Shown: positions 29,427 to 38,776, numbered from the stretch's first letter. The stretch is 64,000 bases of DNA from Bifidobacteriaceae bacterium (GCA_031281585.1 JAITFE010000030.1:39921-103920); one strand, 5' to 3'. Numbers and translations are program-made. The notes: generated by a model from the letters alone, not told the origin.

Positions 29427-30899
29427 CTACTCCAACAGCAACGCGACCAGCGGAGCCGGCACGGCCCAAACCGAATTGGTGGTGTCCAGCACGCTCTTGG
29501 TCGCCACCAGGCCCCGTCCATACTTGCCCGCCAGCGGTCGCGATTCGCCTTTCCAGCCTGCGCCCACCCATTTCGATTCGATTGGCACGGACCAGGCCAT
29601 GTCTACCCCTGCCGGCACTCGCGCAGGCGCCAGGTCGATTTCGCCTCCAGACGCGGTGCGGGCGAAGCCAATTGTGTCGTCGTCGGACCACCGCCCTTGG
29701 TCCAGCGAATCGATCCGGCGTGCGAGGGACACTCCAAGAGCCGCTTCCGTCAGCTTGGTGAAATCAGGGGCGGGCAAACCCGCGCTGACCATCGATGGCA
29801 GCCACGCAAGGATCGGATCGGTCAGATAGACCTTATGCTGCGACCCGTTCACAATGCGCCCTGAGTCCGCGCGTTGATGGCAGCGCAGCGCCGCGTACGA
29901 CCTGACCATACGGGCCAACCGCCGTTCCAACGAATTGCGACTGCCGTAGTTCAGCTCCTCCGCCAGGTTGGTCATGTTGAGCGGGCTGGTCATCCGGTCG
30001 GCCAGTTCGACCAGCAGCAGCGGGATCGACTCGCGGGACGCATCCTCGTCAATGTCGGTGCGGAGCCACCCCATCAGATCCTCGGCGAACGCTCCGCTGA
30101 CCGCCCCGGTGGCGGAGTGCTCCGCCACAGCGCGCGGGAATCCGCCGCAAGTCAGGTAGTCCTGCCACGCCAAGTCGTAGTCGTCGACGCTATAGATGGC
30201 GGCGGCCAACTCGCGGTGGACCGCACTGGACGCCAACTCGCTTGGGTGCACCCGTTCCGGGCGCTCCAAGCCCGGCTTGACGGCCGCCAAGTAGTCCCGG
30301 AACGACATCGGCATCAATTGCCGGATCCGGCGCCTGCCGCCCGAACCGGCCCTCCCGGCCATCAGGTCGCCGTGGATTTGGGAATTGCCCGCCCATCTGC
30401 TCCCGGTGGCCACAACCGTGTCCGCGCCGAAGCTGGAAAGATCCCGGGCTTGTTTCAGGACGCCGGTCCACCCCGGCACGGCGGTCACCTCGTCAAAGAA
30501 CCAAATCCGGCGAAGCTCCCCGGCGGAGTCAGCGGACGCCGTCAACGCGCGGGCCAGCGTCAGGGTGCGACGCAGGTCGCGTTCCCGCATTCCCTCGCAG
30601 GAAATGTGGATAATCTGCCGCGGATCGATCTCCGGGCGGGAGCAGAGCGTCGCGATGGCGTCAATGAGGGCCACAGACTTTCCGACCCGGCGCGGCCCGG
30701 TGAGCACGACCAAGCTGTCGTCGAGCGGCTCGGTCGCTATGTCGGACAGCACAGTCGGCCGGTAGCCAAGGTCGAAGTCCGCGCGCCCCCTCAGCAGGCG
30801 GTGGTAAGGCATCCACGCGCTGCGGTCCCCGCCCCGTGCGGCGGCCGCCCACCAGGGGTTGGAGGCCACCAGAATCTGGCGGATTTCATCGTCTCGCAT
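29427..30899 (-). CDS. AAA_14/DUF4143-type ATPase
   Basis: 490 residues, soluble. N-terminal AAA ATPase with Walker A GPRRVGKS (residues 68-75) and Walker B RIWFFDEVTAVPGW near 130; C-terminal DUF4143 region (LTDPILAWLPSMV... EIDLAPA... VPIESKWVGAGWKG), which resembles a restriction-endonuclease-like fold. Such genes are common in accessory regions and their role is unknown. ATG 30899 is 6 nt after TATGCT (30906-30911), probably leaderless. It follows 33-bp direct repeats (30918-31010), which would be just upstream of the promoter. Stands alone between aspS and the MMPL gene. Confidence 0.85.
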   Translation of the reverse strand: MRDDEIRQILVASNPWWAAAARGGDRSAWMPYHRLLRGRADFDLGYRPTVLSDIATEPLDDSLVVLTGPRRVGKSVALIDAIATLCSRPEIDPRQIIHISCEGMRERDLRRTLTLARALTASADSAGELRRIWFFDEVTAVPGWTGVLKQARDLSSFGADTVVATGSRWAGNSQIHGDLMAGRAGSGGRRRIRQLMPMSFRDYLAAVKPGLERPERVHPSELASSAVHRELAAAIYSVDDYDLAWQDYLTCGGFPRAVAEHSATGAVSGAFAEDLMGWLRTDIDEDASRESIPLLLVELADRMTSPLNMTNLAEELNYGSRNSLERRLARMVRSYAALRCHQRADSGRIVNGSQHKVYLTDPILAWLPSMVSAGLPAPDFTKLTEAALGVSLARRIDSLDQGRWSDDDTIGFARTASGGEIDLAPARVPAGVDMAWSVPIESKWVGAGWKGESRPLAGKYGRGLVATKSVLDTTNSVWAVPAPLVALLLE

Positions 30900-30905
30900 T
30901 CCTCA

Positions 30906-30911
30906 AGCATA
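30906..30911 (-). promoter_or_regulatory. -10 box TATGCT of a leaderless promoter (AAA_14 gene)
   Basis: TATGCT on the minus strand, 6 nt before ATG 30899. The -35 region falls inside the first of the 33-bp repeats. Confidence 0.5.
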
Positions 30912-30917
30912 GCCGGG

Positions 30918-31010
30918 CGGAACAAAAGGGGAGGGGTTTTGATGCGGCGGCGGAACAAAAGGGGAGGGGTTTTGATGCGACGGCGGAACAAAAGGGGAGG
31001 GGTGTGGAAC
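30918..31010. repeat. 33-bp direct repeats (about 2.8 copies) upstream of the AAA_14 gene
   Basis: Copies start at about 30918, 30951 and 30984; each contains AACAAAAGGGGAGGGG. The first two are nearly identical over 33 bp, the third is complete for ~22 bp. They lie between the MMPL stop and the AAA_14 promoter, on the upstream side of the latter. Confidence 0.9.
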
Positions 31011-31016
31011 GGAGAA

Positions 31017-31045
31017 CGATGCCGTGGGGCGGCCCGACGGCATCG
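31017..31045 (-). terminator. Hairpin made of two inverted CGATGCCGT motifs, after the MMPL gene
   Basis: CGATGCCGT at 31017-31025 and its exact complement ACGGCATCG at 31037-31045 form a 9-bp stem with an 11-nt loop, 12 nt beyond the MMPL stop. No T-run follows, so it would be an atypical terminator. Confidence 0.5.
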
Positions 31046-31057
31046 GCGGCGGGCGTT

Positions 31058-33415
31058 TTAGTGCTTTAGCGAGAGCCTGTCGTGGAGGCGGGCGAGCGGG
31101 CCCGGCGCCCACCAGTTCCACTTGCCCAAGATCGACATGGTGGCCGGGACCAGGAGCATCCTGACCAGGGTGGCGTCGAGGAAAACGGCCAGGGCCAGGC
31201 CCAGGCCGATCTCTTTGATGATGACCAGGCGGCCGGCGGCGAAACCCAGGAAGACCATGACGATGATCAGCGCCGCGGAGGTGATGATGCGGCCGGAATG
31301 CTGCAAGCCTTCGCTGACCGACAATTGCGGGTCGTGGTTGGAGTCCCAGGACTCCTTGATCCGGGAGATCAGGAAGACCTCGTAGTCCATCGCCAAGCCG
31401 AAGCCGAAGATCAAGAGCAGCACCAAAATGTAGCTCTCAATCCCGTTCACGGCGGTGAAACCGAGCACGGAGCCGAGATGCCCGCCCTGGAAGATCCACG
31501 TGACCAAGCCCAGGCAGGCGAGCAGGGACAACCCGTTCGTGATCAGCGCCTTGAGCGGGATCAGGATGGAACCGGTGAAGAGGAACAGCAGAATGAACGC
31601 GGCCGCCACCACAATGCCGAGGGCGACCGGGCCGCCTTTGGCCAGTTTGTCCTCGAAGTCAGCCAGACGCGCGGCCGGGCCGGTGACGTGGATTTCGAAG
31701 TCCTGCGGGGCCAGGGACCTGATCTTCTTCACCGCCGCGCGCGCCTCCGGGCCCTCCGGATCCTCGGCGGTGACGGCCAGGACCACTTCCACGTAGCCGT
31801 CGCGTTGAATCGCGGCCGAGCCTTCGGTTTGGCCGCCCGCCGCGCCCGCGTCGGCCTTCTCCAACTCGGTCCCCTTGATGGAGTCGAGCTTGTCTTGGGC
31901 GAACTTCTCGGTGTCCGGCAGACTGCCGGTTGAGATCACCTGGATGGAGTCGACTCCGGACAGGGGGTAGTTGTCCTCCAACTCGTCCAGGAAGGCCCGT
32001 TGCGGGGAACTCGACGGCAGCAACTCGACCGTCGAGTTGCGCAACTCCAAATCGCGGATGGGCAGCGCCAGAAGAATCAACACGGCCACCACGCCGCCCA
32101 TCACCCACCACGGGCGCTTCTGGACGGCGCCGGCCAGCTTGGAGAAAACGCCGGTGTCCGGTGACACGTCTGAGGCGCGGGCGTACAGGAACGACAACAC
32201 GGGAACCCGGCTGAGCCACGACGGCCGGATCAGGCGGTGTCCGGCCAGCATCAGCAGACCGGGCACAAGGGTGGTGGCGGTGCCCAGCGCCAACAGCACC
32301 ACGATCAACCCGGCCAAGCCAAAGGTGCGCAAAATGGACGCGTCGAAGGCCATCAGGCCGGCCACGCAGACCGCGATTGTCAACGCGGAATAGAAGACGG
32401 TCCGCCCGGCCGTGGTGACGGTGGCCCGGACGCCGCCCGCGACCGCGGTCTTGACCTGGGCATGGTCTTGGAGGTCGTCCGCCCCCAGGCGGCGCACCTC
32501 CTCGCGGAACCGGGAGACGACCAGCAGGCCGTAGTCGATCGACAGGCCGACTCCCACCAGCGAGATCACGTTGATCACCGACGTGTGGATGTCGGTCACG
32601 TAGGTGAAGCCGAAAACAACGCCCATGCAGGTGAGGATCGAAGCCAGCGCGCCCACCACCGGCATGGCGGCGGCCAGGAACCCGGCGAAGACAAGCACCA
32701 TCACGATCAGCGCCACCGGCAGGGAGATGAATTCGCCCAACTCCAAGTCGTGCTTCATGTCGTCGATGATCTCCGTCAAGATCAGATGCTCCCCGCCCAC
32801 CAGCACTTTGACGCCGTCGACGGCTTTGGGCAGTTCCTCCGCAGCCTGGTGAAGCCGGGACACCACGGCCGTGACCGCGCGATCCTCCTCCTCTTCCGTG
32901 AGGTCCTTGGCTATGTCAACCGTCAGCAGGAAGCCGTCCTGGTCTTTCGCCACCAGACCCCGCACCAGCGGATTGGCCAGCGCGCACTGGGCGGCTTTGG
33001 GGCTGGTCGGCGCGAGTTCCGGGTCGCCGCAGAAAGAGGGGTTCAGCGGGTCGATCACCAGCGGATACGCGTTCTCGCCGGGATTCGTGGCAATGCCGTC
33101 GATCTTTGACAGCTCGCTTCTCACGTCTGCCAATTCGGAGCCGATGATCCCCACCGCCGCCGTGTCGGCGAGGTCCAGCCCGCTGACCGCCATTGTCACC
33201 GATTGCGACTCCGTGGCGCCCGCCTCGATCAGCGCGTCGGCGGTTGCGGAGTCGGAGTCCGTGGCCTGGGGGGCGCCCGAATTGACCCGGTCGAACAGGC
33301 CTTCCCCGGTCACCCCGAAGACCGCCAAACCAAACCCGCCTGCCGTCACCGCCGCCCATGCGACCACCGTGATCAGCGGATGGCGGATGATGCCGTTGGC
33401 CAGGTGCATGAACAC
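31058..33415 (-). CDS. MMPL-family RND transporter
   Basis: 785 residues. Typical RND/MMPL layout: first membrane helix, extracytoplasmic domain with FCGDPELAPTSPKAAQCAL, a six-helix cluster (ISLVGVGLSIDYGLLVVSRFREEVRR), a second extracytoplasmic domain, and a second cluster with FGFGLAMDYEVFLISRIKESW. The two DYG/DYE motifs are those of proton relay in MMPL proteins, which export lipids or other hydrophobic compounds in actinobacteria; the cargo is unknown. GTG 33415 is 7 nt after TAGCCT (33423-33428), probably leaderless. No associated regulator or lipid gene beside it. Confidence 0.93.
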   Translation of the reverse strand: MFMHLANGIIRHPLITVVAWAAVTAGGFGLAVFGVTGEGLFDRVNSGAPQATDSDSATADALIEAGATESQSVTMAVSGLDLADTAAVGIIGSELADVRSELSKIDGIATNPGENAYPLVIDPLNPSFCGDPELAPTSPKAAQCALANPLVRGLVAKDQDGFLLTVDIAKDLTEEEEDRAVTAVVSRLHQAAEELPKAVDGVKVLVGGEHLILTEIIDDMKHDLELGEFISLPVALIVMVLVFAGFLAAAMPVVGALASILTCMGVVFGFTYVTDIHTSVINVISLVGVGLSIDYGLLVVSRFREEVRRLGADDLQDHAQVKTAVAGGVRATVTTAGRTVFYSALTIAVCVAGLMAFDASILRTFGLAGLIVVLLALGTATTLVPGLLMLAGHRLIRPSWLSRVPVLSFLYARASDVSPDTGVFSKLAGAVQKRPWWVMGGVVAVLILLALPIRDLELRNSTVELLPSSSPQRAFLDELEDNYPLSGVDSIQVISTGSLPDTEKFAQDKLDSIKGTELEKADAGAAGGQTEGSAAIQRDGYVEVVLAVTAEDPEGPEARAAVKKIRSLAPQDFEIHVTGPAARLADFEDKLAKGGPVALGIVVAAAFILLFLFTGSILIPLKALITNGLSLLACLGLVTWIFQGGHLGSVLGFTAVNGIESYILVLLLIFGFGLAMDYEVFLISRIKESWDSNHDPQLSVSEGLQHSGRIITSAALIIVMVFLGFAAGRLVIIKEIGLGLALAVFLDATLVRMLLVPATMSILGKWNWWAPGPLARLHDRLSLKH

Positions 33416-33422
33416 GGGTTCA

Positions 33423-33428
33423 AGGCTA
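33423..33428 (-). promoter_or_regulatory. -10 box TAGCCT of a leaderless promoter (MMPL gene)
   Basis: TAGCCT on the minus strand, 7 nt before GTG 33415. The gap to the divergent rarA gene is 129 bp. Confidence 0.45.
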
Positions 33429-33532
33429 TTGCATTCGGGAAGACCGTTTCAGGGGGCACCGGTGGAGGCCACGCCCCGTCCCGGCGGGCAAGCCGCGCCG
33501 TCCGGCCTTCCCGCCGTCCGGCCGCCAGCCCC

Positions 33533-33538
33533 TAGGCT
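33533..33538 (+). promoter_or_regulatory. -10 box TAGGCT of a leaderless promoter (rarA)
   Basis: TAGGCT, 6 nt before GTG 33545. No ribosome site is present. Confidence 0.45.
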
Positions 33539-33544
33539 TGGCCC

Positions 33545-34915
33545 GTGGATCTGTTCGACTCCGCACTGGCTTCGCCGGCCACGGGCGAGGTGGACCCGAG
33601 GGCGCCCCTGGCCGTGCGCATGCGCCCGCGCAATCTGGACGAGTTCACCGGGCAATCCCACCTGCTGGCGCCCGGTTCGCCCCTGCGGCGGCTGATCGAG
33701 CCGTCGGCGGCGGGCGGCGGCGGCCGCTCGGTGCCGTCCTCCGTCATCTTGTGGGGGCCCGCCGGCAGCGGCAAGACCACGCTCGCGTACCTGGTGGCGC
33801 GCGGTTCGGGGCGCCGGTTCACCGAATTGAGCGCGGTGTCCGCCGGGGTCAAGGACATCCGCGCCGTCTTGGAGCAGGCCAGACGGTCGCTCGCCACCGG
33901 GGAGGAGACGGTCCTGTTCATTGACGAAGTCCACCGCTTCTCCAAGGCACAGCAAGACGCCCTGCTCCCGGCCGTGGAGAACCGCCTGGTCACACTGGTC
34001 GCCGCCACCACGGAGAACCCGTCCTTCTCCGTCATCTCGCCGCTCCTGTCGCGGTCGCTGCTTTTGACGTTGGAGCCTTTGGGGGACGACGCGATTGGCG
34101 AACTGGTCGACCGGGCGCTGACCGACCCGCGTGGCCTGGACGGCACCGTGTCTTTGACCGAGGCGGCGCGGACCGCCCTGTTGCGTTTGGCCGGCGGCGA
34201 CGCGCGCCGGGCGCTGACCATCTTGGAGGCGGCCGCCGGAACGGTCGCCTTGGGCAAGGACCAGGCCGTGGTCGACTTGGCGGAGATTGAACGCGCGATC
34301 GACGTGGCCGTGGTCCAATACGACCGCGAGGGCGACCAGCATTACGACGTCACCAGCGCCTTCATCAAGTCCATTCGCGGCAGCGACGTGGACGCCGGCC
34401 TCCACTACTTGGCCAGGATGATCCAGGCTGGGGAAGACCCGCGCTTCATAGCGCGGCGTCTGATCATCTTGGCGGCAGAGGACGTCGGCATGGCCGACCC
34501 GTCGGCTTTGCTAACGGCGGTGGCCGCCGCCCAAGCCGTCCAGATGATCGGCCTGCCGGAAGGGCGCATCCCGCTCGCGGAGGCGGTGGTCCACCTCGCC
34601 ACCGCGCCCAAGTCGAACGCGGTCTACGTCGCCATCGACGCGGCGTTGGCGGATGTCCGGGCGGGGCGCGCCGGCCCGGTTCCGAAGCACCTGCGGGACG
34701 CGCACTACCCCGGCGCGGGCGGCCTGGGCCATGGCGAGGGCTACCAGTACGCGCATGACGCCCCGCACGCGGTCGCCCCCCAGGTCTACGCCCCGCCCGG
34801 GGTGGACGATGCCGTGTATTACCGACCCAGCGACCGCGGCTTCGAGCGCCAGGTCGGCGAGCGCCTGGAATGGGCGCGTTCGATCCTGCGCTCCGCCCGC
34901 CCGGATTCGCCCTGA
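33545..34915 (+). CDS. rarA: Replication-associated recombination ATPase RarA (MgsA)
   Basis: 456 residues. AAA+ protein that acts at stalled replication forks. Conserved: [21 protein letters not shown], Walker [11 protein letters not shown] near residue 75, Walker [19 protein letters not shown], sensor-1 [24 protein letters not shown], and the C-terminal tetramerisation region ([43 protein letters not shown]). GTG 33545 fits the leaderless TAGGCT box and gives MDLF. Convergent with the gluconate regulator gene (9-nt gap). Confidence 0.95.
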   Translation: MDLFDSALASPATGEVDPRAPLAVRMRPRNLDEFTGQSHLLAPGSPLRRLIEPSAAGGGGRSVPSSVILWGPAGSGKTTLAYLVARGSGRRFTELSAVSAGVKDIRAVLEQARRSLATGEETVLFIDEVHRFSKAQQDALLPAVENRLVTLVAATTENPSFSVISPLLSRSLLLTLEPLGDDAIGELVDRALTDPRGLDGTVSLTEAARTALLRLAGGDARRALTILEAAAGTVALGKDQAVVDLAEIERAIDVAVVQYDREGDQHYDVTSAFIKSIRGSDVDAGLHYLARMIQAGEDPRFIARRLIILAAEDVGMADPSALLTAVAAAQAVQMIGLPEGRIPLAEAVVHLATAPKSNAVYVAIDAALADVRAGRAGPVPKHLRDAHYPGAGGLGHGEGYQYAHDAPHAVAPQVYAPPGVDDAVYYRPSDRGFERQVGERLEWARSILRSARPDSP

Positions 34916-34923
34916 CGGTTTCG

Positions 34924-35622
34924 TCAGGCGGTGATGGCCTGAACCGCCTGGTCCGCCTCGTCCACCAGGGCGCGGCTGGCGGCCTCGGCGGCGGCCCCGT
35001 CCCCGGCCGTGATCGCTGCCGCGATGTCGCCGTGGAGGCGCAGCGCGGCCGGGTTGGCGGTCGAGGGCATCAAGGACTGCTCGGTCCGCCCCCGCAGGAC
35101 CGCCTCCACCACCCCGCCCAGCGCGGCGAACATGGGATTGCCGGAGGCGGTCAGCAAAGCGCGGTGGAAGCGGATGTCGGCTTCAAGGTACTCGGCGCCC
35201 GTCGCCTGGCGGGAGTGGGCCACCAGGCTGATGGCCGCCTCGGTCAGGGCCGCCCATTGCTCCGGCGCGGCCTGGGCGGCGGCCAGGCGGGCCGCGGCCG
35301 GTTCGACGGCCGCCCGCAACTGCGACAGGTGGTGCAATTGGGCGGCCGTGTCCGGGCCGCGCAAGCGCCAGGCGATCAGTTGGGGGTCGAAGGCGTGCCA
35401 CCGTTCCGGCGGGTTGACGACGGCGCCAAGCCGCCGTCGGACGGTCACCAGGCCCATCGACTCCAGCACGCGGACCGCCTCCCGCGTGATGGTGCGGGAG
35501 GCCTTTTCCGTGGTCACGCCGTCATCCAAGGCGATTCGGCTGCCCGGCGGGTAGGCCCCCGCGACTATGCCCATGCCCCAGGCGTCCAGAACGCGATTGT
35601 GAAGCGACACCGCATCGGCCAT
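34924..35622 (-). CDS. FadR/GntR-family regulator of the gluconate genes
   Basis: 232 residues. N-terminal winged helix-turn-helix (LHNRVLDAWGMGIVAGAYPPGSRI, KASRTITREAVRVLESMGLV) and C-terminal FCD ligand domain (LRAAVEPAAARLAA, ADIRFHRALLTASGNPMFA, LHGDIAAAITAGD). It is divergent from gntP with a 249-bp intervening region, the usual arrangement of a repressor relieved by gluconate or 6-phosphogluconate; ligand inferred from context. ATG 35622 is 6 nt after GACAAT (35629-35634), so the mRNA may be leaderless. An arms-apart repeat GTCAA...TTGAC covers this box (about 35625-35652) and could be the operator. Confidence 0.88.
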   Translation of the reverse strand: MADAVSLHNRVLDAWGMGIVAGAYPPGSRIALDDGVTTEKASRTITREAVRVLESMGLVTVRRRLGAVVNPPERWHAFDPQLIAWRLRGPDTAAQLHHLSQLRAAVEPAAARLAAAQAAPEQWAALTEAAISLVAHSRQATGAEYLEADIRFHRALLTASGNPMFAALGGVVEAVLRGRTEQSLMPSTANPAALRLHGDIAAAITAGDGAAAEAASRALVDEADQAVQAITA

Positions 35623-35690
35623 GCGTCAATTGTCGCACATATGGGAGTTGACGCTGGAGAAGGACCGGCGCGACCCGTAGGGACCGGCGA

Positions 35691-35706
35691 TGTGACATAC
35701 ATCACG
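35691..35706. promoter_or_regulatory. CRP/GlxR-like binding site upstream of gntP
   Basis: TGTGA-CATACA-TCACG matches the consensus TGTGA-N6-TCACA at nine of ten fixed positions. It is 11 nt upstream of the gntP -35 box and between the divergent gluconate genes, where cAMP-dependent control of sugar-acid use would be expected. Confidence 0.65.
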
Positions 35707-35716
35707 GCGGGACTAC

Positions 35717-35746
35717 TTGACATAAGGATGCCAAATGAGCCATGCT
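35717..35746 (+). promoter_or_regulatory. Promoter for gntP
   Basis: TTGACA (35717-35722), 18-nt spacer, CATGCT (35741-35746). The -10 is imperfect, which fits an activator-dependent promoter. The transcript would have a leader of ~120 nt before ATG 35872. Confidence 0.5.
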
Positions 35747-35871
35747 GTACGGAGAGCGTAATCCAAAGTGGGAGAGCGTTCGCAAGATAGCTCCGACCGT
35801 TCCCGCGCCGTCGCGGTGAACCGGCCCACAATTGCATCAACATCCATTCCCTCGAGAGCCAAAGGACACTG

Positions 35872-37326
35872 ATGTTCACAAGCACACTGGCCGGACCGGC
35901 CCTTTTAGCGGCCGATGCCACGGCCAAAGCCCAACTTGACCAAGGCCGCCTGATCGCGTTCGCGGTCATCGGCATAGGCCTCCTGGTGGCCTTGATCACC
36001 TGGCTGAAGATCCACCCGTTCGTCGCCCTGTTGATCTCGGCCCTCGTGATCGGGATTGGCGCCGACTACGGCGCGGCCGCCACGATCACCTCCTTCACGG
36101 CGAGCTTCGGCAAGACCATGGCCGACGTGGGCATCCTGGTGGGGCTTGGCGCCATGTTCGGGAAGCTGCTGGCGGATTCTGGCGGCGCCGACCGCATAGT
36201 CGAGACCCTGGTGGCTCATTCCTCGAAGCGCTCGCTGCCCTGGACCATGGCGCTGGTCGGCGCGTTGATCGGCCTGCCCATGTTCTTCGAGGTCGGCCTG
36301 GTACTGCTCATCCCGGTCATCCTGTTGGTGACCAAACGGTCCAAACTGCCGCTCATGCGCATCGCGATCCCCACCTTGGCGGGCCTCAGCGCCATGCACG
36401 GCCTGGTCCCGCCACACCCCGGTCCCCTGGCGGCTCTCGCCAACTTCGAGAACGGCAACCTCGGCTTGACCTTGATGTTCGGCGTGCTGGTGGCCATCCC
36501 GACCGTCATCATCTCCGGCCCGCTGTTCTCCATCCTCGCGGCCCGCTGGGTCCCGGTCGGCGTGCCCGCCTCCATGAACGCGCTGATCGGCGCGTCCAGC
36601 CCGGACGGTCTTGGCGACGATGCCGAGCCGGCGGCAGAGGTGACCACGTCGCGGCCGTCGTTCGCGGCATCGGTCACCTGCGTGCTGCTGCCTGTGGTCC
36701 TAATGCTGGCCAACGCGATCTACGAGATCGCCAACCCGGACCCGGCGGACGGCGACTGGTTCGGCGCCTTCCTGGGCTTTGTCGGCAAACCGACCGTGGC
36801 CCTCGCGATCGCGCTGCTGGCGGCCATGGTGGTGTTGGGGCGCGGCGGCAAGATGCCGTGGTCCAAGGTCAATGAGTCGACGGCGGCGGGGCTGCCCGCC
36901 ATAGCCGGCATCATCCTGATTGTGGGCGCCGGCGGCGGCCTCAAAGGCGTGCTGGTGGACACGGGGATAGGCGACGTCATCGCGAAGTTCGTGGAGGACT
37001 CCGCCATCCCGATCACGCTGCTGGCGTGGCTGGTCGCCGTGATTGTGCGGATCGCGACCGGCTCCGCCACCGTCTCGATCGTCACCACGGCGGGCATCCT
37101 GGCCCCCGCCGCGGCCGGGCTGGGGGGCGCCGAGGTCGCCTTGCTGGTGCTCGCCATCGGCGCCGGGTCTGTCTTCTTGTCCCACGTCAACGACGCGGGC
37201 TTCTGGCTGGTCAAGGAGTACATGGGCGTCTCCGTGGGCCAGAACTTCAAGACGTGGTCGCTGATGGAATGCGTGCTGTCCGTCACGGCCCTGGTGTTTG
37301 TGCTGATCGTCGGCATTTTCGTGTGA
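35872..37326 (+). CDS. gntP: Gluconate:H+ symporter, GntP family
   Basis: 484 residues with about 12-14 membrane helices. Imports gluconate. The family features visible are ALLISALVIGIGADYG, MADVGILVGLGAMFGKLLADSGGADRIVETLV, the PPHPGPLAA loop, and VIVRIATGSATVSIVTTAGILAP near the C-terminus. ATG 35872 follows AAAGGA. The kinase-dehydrogenase fusion begins 10 nt after its stop, so the two are one operon controlled by the divergent regulator. Confidence 0.95.
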   Translation: MFTSTLAGPALLAADATAKAQLDQGRLIAFAVIGIGLLVALITWLKIHPFVALLISALVIGIGADYGAAATITSFTASFGKTMADVGILVGLGAMFGKLLADSGGADRIVETLVAHSSKRSLPWTMALVGALIGLPMFFEVGLVLLIPVILLVTKRSKLPLMRIAIPTLAGLSAMHGLVPPHPGPLAALANFENGNLGLTLMFGVLVAIPTVIISGPLFSILAARWVPVGVPASMNALIGASSPDGLGDDAEPAAEVTTSRPSFAASVTCVLLPVVLMLANAIYEIANPDPADGDWFGAFLGFVGKPTVALAIALLAAMVVLGRGGKMPWSKVNESTAAGLPAIAGIILIVGAGGGLKGVLVDTGIGDVIAKFVEDSAIPITLLAWLVAVIVRIATGSATVSIVTTAGILAPAAAGLGGAEVALLVLAIGAGSVFLSHVNDAGFWLVKEYMGVSVGQNFKTWSLMECVLSVTALVFVLIVGIFV

Positions 37327-37336
37327 GGAGCGGAGC

Positions 37337-38776
37337 ATGACTGAAAGGCCTGGCGCGACCAGCGCCGTGCAAGGGGAGCAAGTGCGGATCGTCGTCTTCA
37401 TGGGCGTCTCCGGCTCTGGGAAAACCACCGCCGGCGCGCTCATGGCGGGACGCCTTGGCTGGGACTTCGCCGAGGCGGACGACTTCCATCCGCCCGCCAA
37501 CGTCGCCAAGATGTCGGCCGGCATTCCGTTGGGGGACGAGGACCGCCTGCCCTGGCTGGAAGACCTGCGCAGATGGATCGACCAAGAAATCGCGGACGGC
37601 AAGCGCGGCGTCATGACCTGCTCGGCGCTCAAGCGCGCCTACCGCGACCTGCTCAGAGCCCCCGGCGTGGTCTTTGTGCACATGGCCGGGTCGCCGCAGA
37701 CGGTCGAGTCGCGCCTGGGCGCCCGGCAGGGACACTTCATGCCCGCGAGCCTCCTGGCCTCGCAATACGCGGACCTGGAAGAACTCGACCCCGCCGAGGA
37801 CTATGTCACGGTCAACCTGGACCTTGGCCTGAGCCCCGCCGAAGAGGTCGACTCGGTGATCCGCCAACTGGGGCTCGGGGAGACGCCGGACGTCACCATC
37901 GGCATGGTCGGCCTGGGGCGGATGGGCGGCAACATGGCCGCCCGCCTGCGGGACAGCGGGGTCGGCGTGGTGGGCTTCGACGCGGGCGCCGGCTCCGGCC
38001 GCGACGTCGACTCCCTGGCGGCGCTGGTGGAGGCGTTGGCCGCGCCCCGGCTGGTGTGGGTGATGGTGCCGGCCGGCCAGCCGACCGACCAGACCATCGA
38101 AGCTTTGGGGAACTTGCTCCAGCCCGGCGACCTGGTGGTCGACGGCGGCAACTCGCCCTACCGCGACGACTCCCGTCACGCCGCCCACCTGGCCGAACGC
38201 GGCGTCCGATTCATCGACGCGGGCGTCTCCGGCGGCGTCTGGGGCCGCCAGAACGGCTACGCCTTGATGGTGGGCGGGGACGCGGCGGACGTGGAACGGG
38301 CCATGCCCGTGTTCACCGCGCTGGCTCCGGCGGGCGGCGGCTTTGTCCACGCCGGGCCGGTTGGGGCCGGGCACTTCGCCAAGATGGTCCACAACGGGGT
38401 CGAGTACGGCATGATGCAGGCCCTGGGCGAAGGCTACGACCTGCTGACCGCGACCGACCTGATCACCAGCCCGGACGCGGTGGTGGCGTCCTGGCGGGAA
38501 GGCTCAGTGGTCCGGTCCTGGCTCCTGGACCTCCTGGTCGAGGCGGCCCGCAAGGATCCGGGCCTGACCGGCTACGCGGCGCGGGCCGAGGACTCGGGCG
38601 AAGCCCGCTGGATGATCGAAAGCGCCCTCGACCTGGGCGTCCCCCTCCCGGTCACGGCGTCCAGCCTGTACGCTCGCCAAGCCTCGCGCCGCCCCGACAG
38701 CCCCGCCATCCGCGTGGTCTCGGCGCTGCGCGCCCAGTTCGGCGGCCACCCGGTGGCCCGCACCGCGTCAAGATGA
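37337..38776 (+). CDS. Gluconokinase fused to 6-phosphogluconate dehydrogenase
   Basis: 479 residues with two enzymes in one chain. Residues ~15-172: GntK-type gluconokinase (P-loop GVSGSGKT at 23-30; EADDFHPPANVAKMSAGIPLGDEDRLPWL; CSALKRAYRD; HFMPASLLASQYADLEEL). Residues ~182-479: short decarboxylating 6-phosphogluconate dehydrogenase (GMVGLGRMGGNMAARL; VDGGNSPYRDD; DAGVSGGVWGRQNGYALMVGG; the catalytic Lys in GHFAKMVHNGVEYGMMQALGEGYDLL; RSWLLDLL). Both active sites look intact, so the protein should take gluconate to ribulose-5-phosphate, releasing CO2 and NAD(P)H. The frame is uninterrupted across the join. ATG 37337 follows GAGGAGCGGAG. Last gene of the gluconate operon. Confidence 0.95.
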   Translation: MTERPGATSAVQGEQVRIVVFMGVSGSGKTTAGALMAGRLGWDFAEADDFHPPANVAKMSAGIPLGDEDRLPWLEDLRRWIDQEIADGKRGVMTCSALKRAYRDLLRAPGVVFVHMAGSPQTVESRLGARQGHFMPASLLASQYADLEELDPAEDYVTVNLDLGLSPAEEVDSVIRQLGLGETPDVTIGMVGLGRMGGNMAARLRDSGVGVVGFDAGAGSGRDVDSLAALVEALAAPRLVWVMVPAGQPTDQTIEALGNLLQPGDLVVDGGNSPYRDDSRHAAHLAERGVRFIDAGVSGGVWGRQNGYALMVGGDAADVERAMPVFTALAPAGGGFVHAGPVGAGHFAKMVHNGVEYGMMQALGEGYDLLTATDLITSPDAVVASWREGSVVRSWLLDLLVEAARKDPGLTGYAARAEDSGEARWMIESALDLGVPLPVTASSLYARQASRRPDSPAIRVVSALRAQFGGHPVARTASR

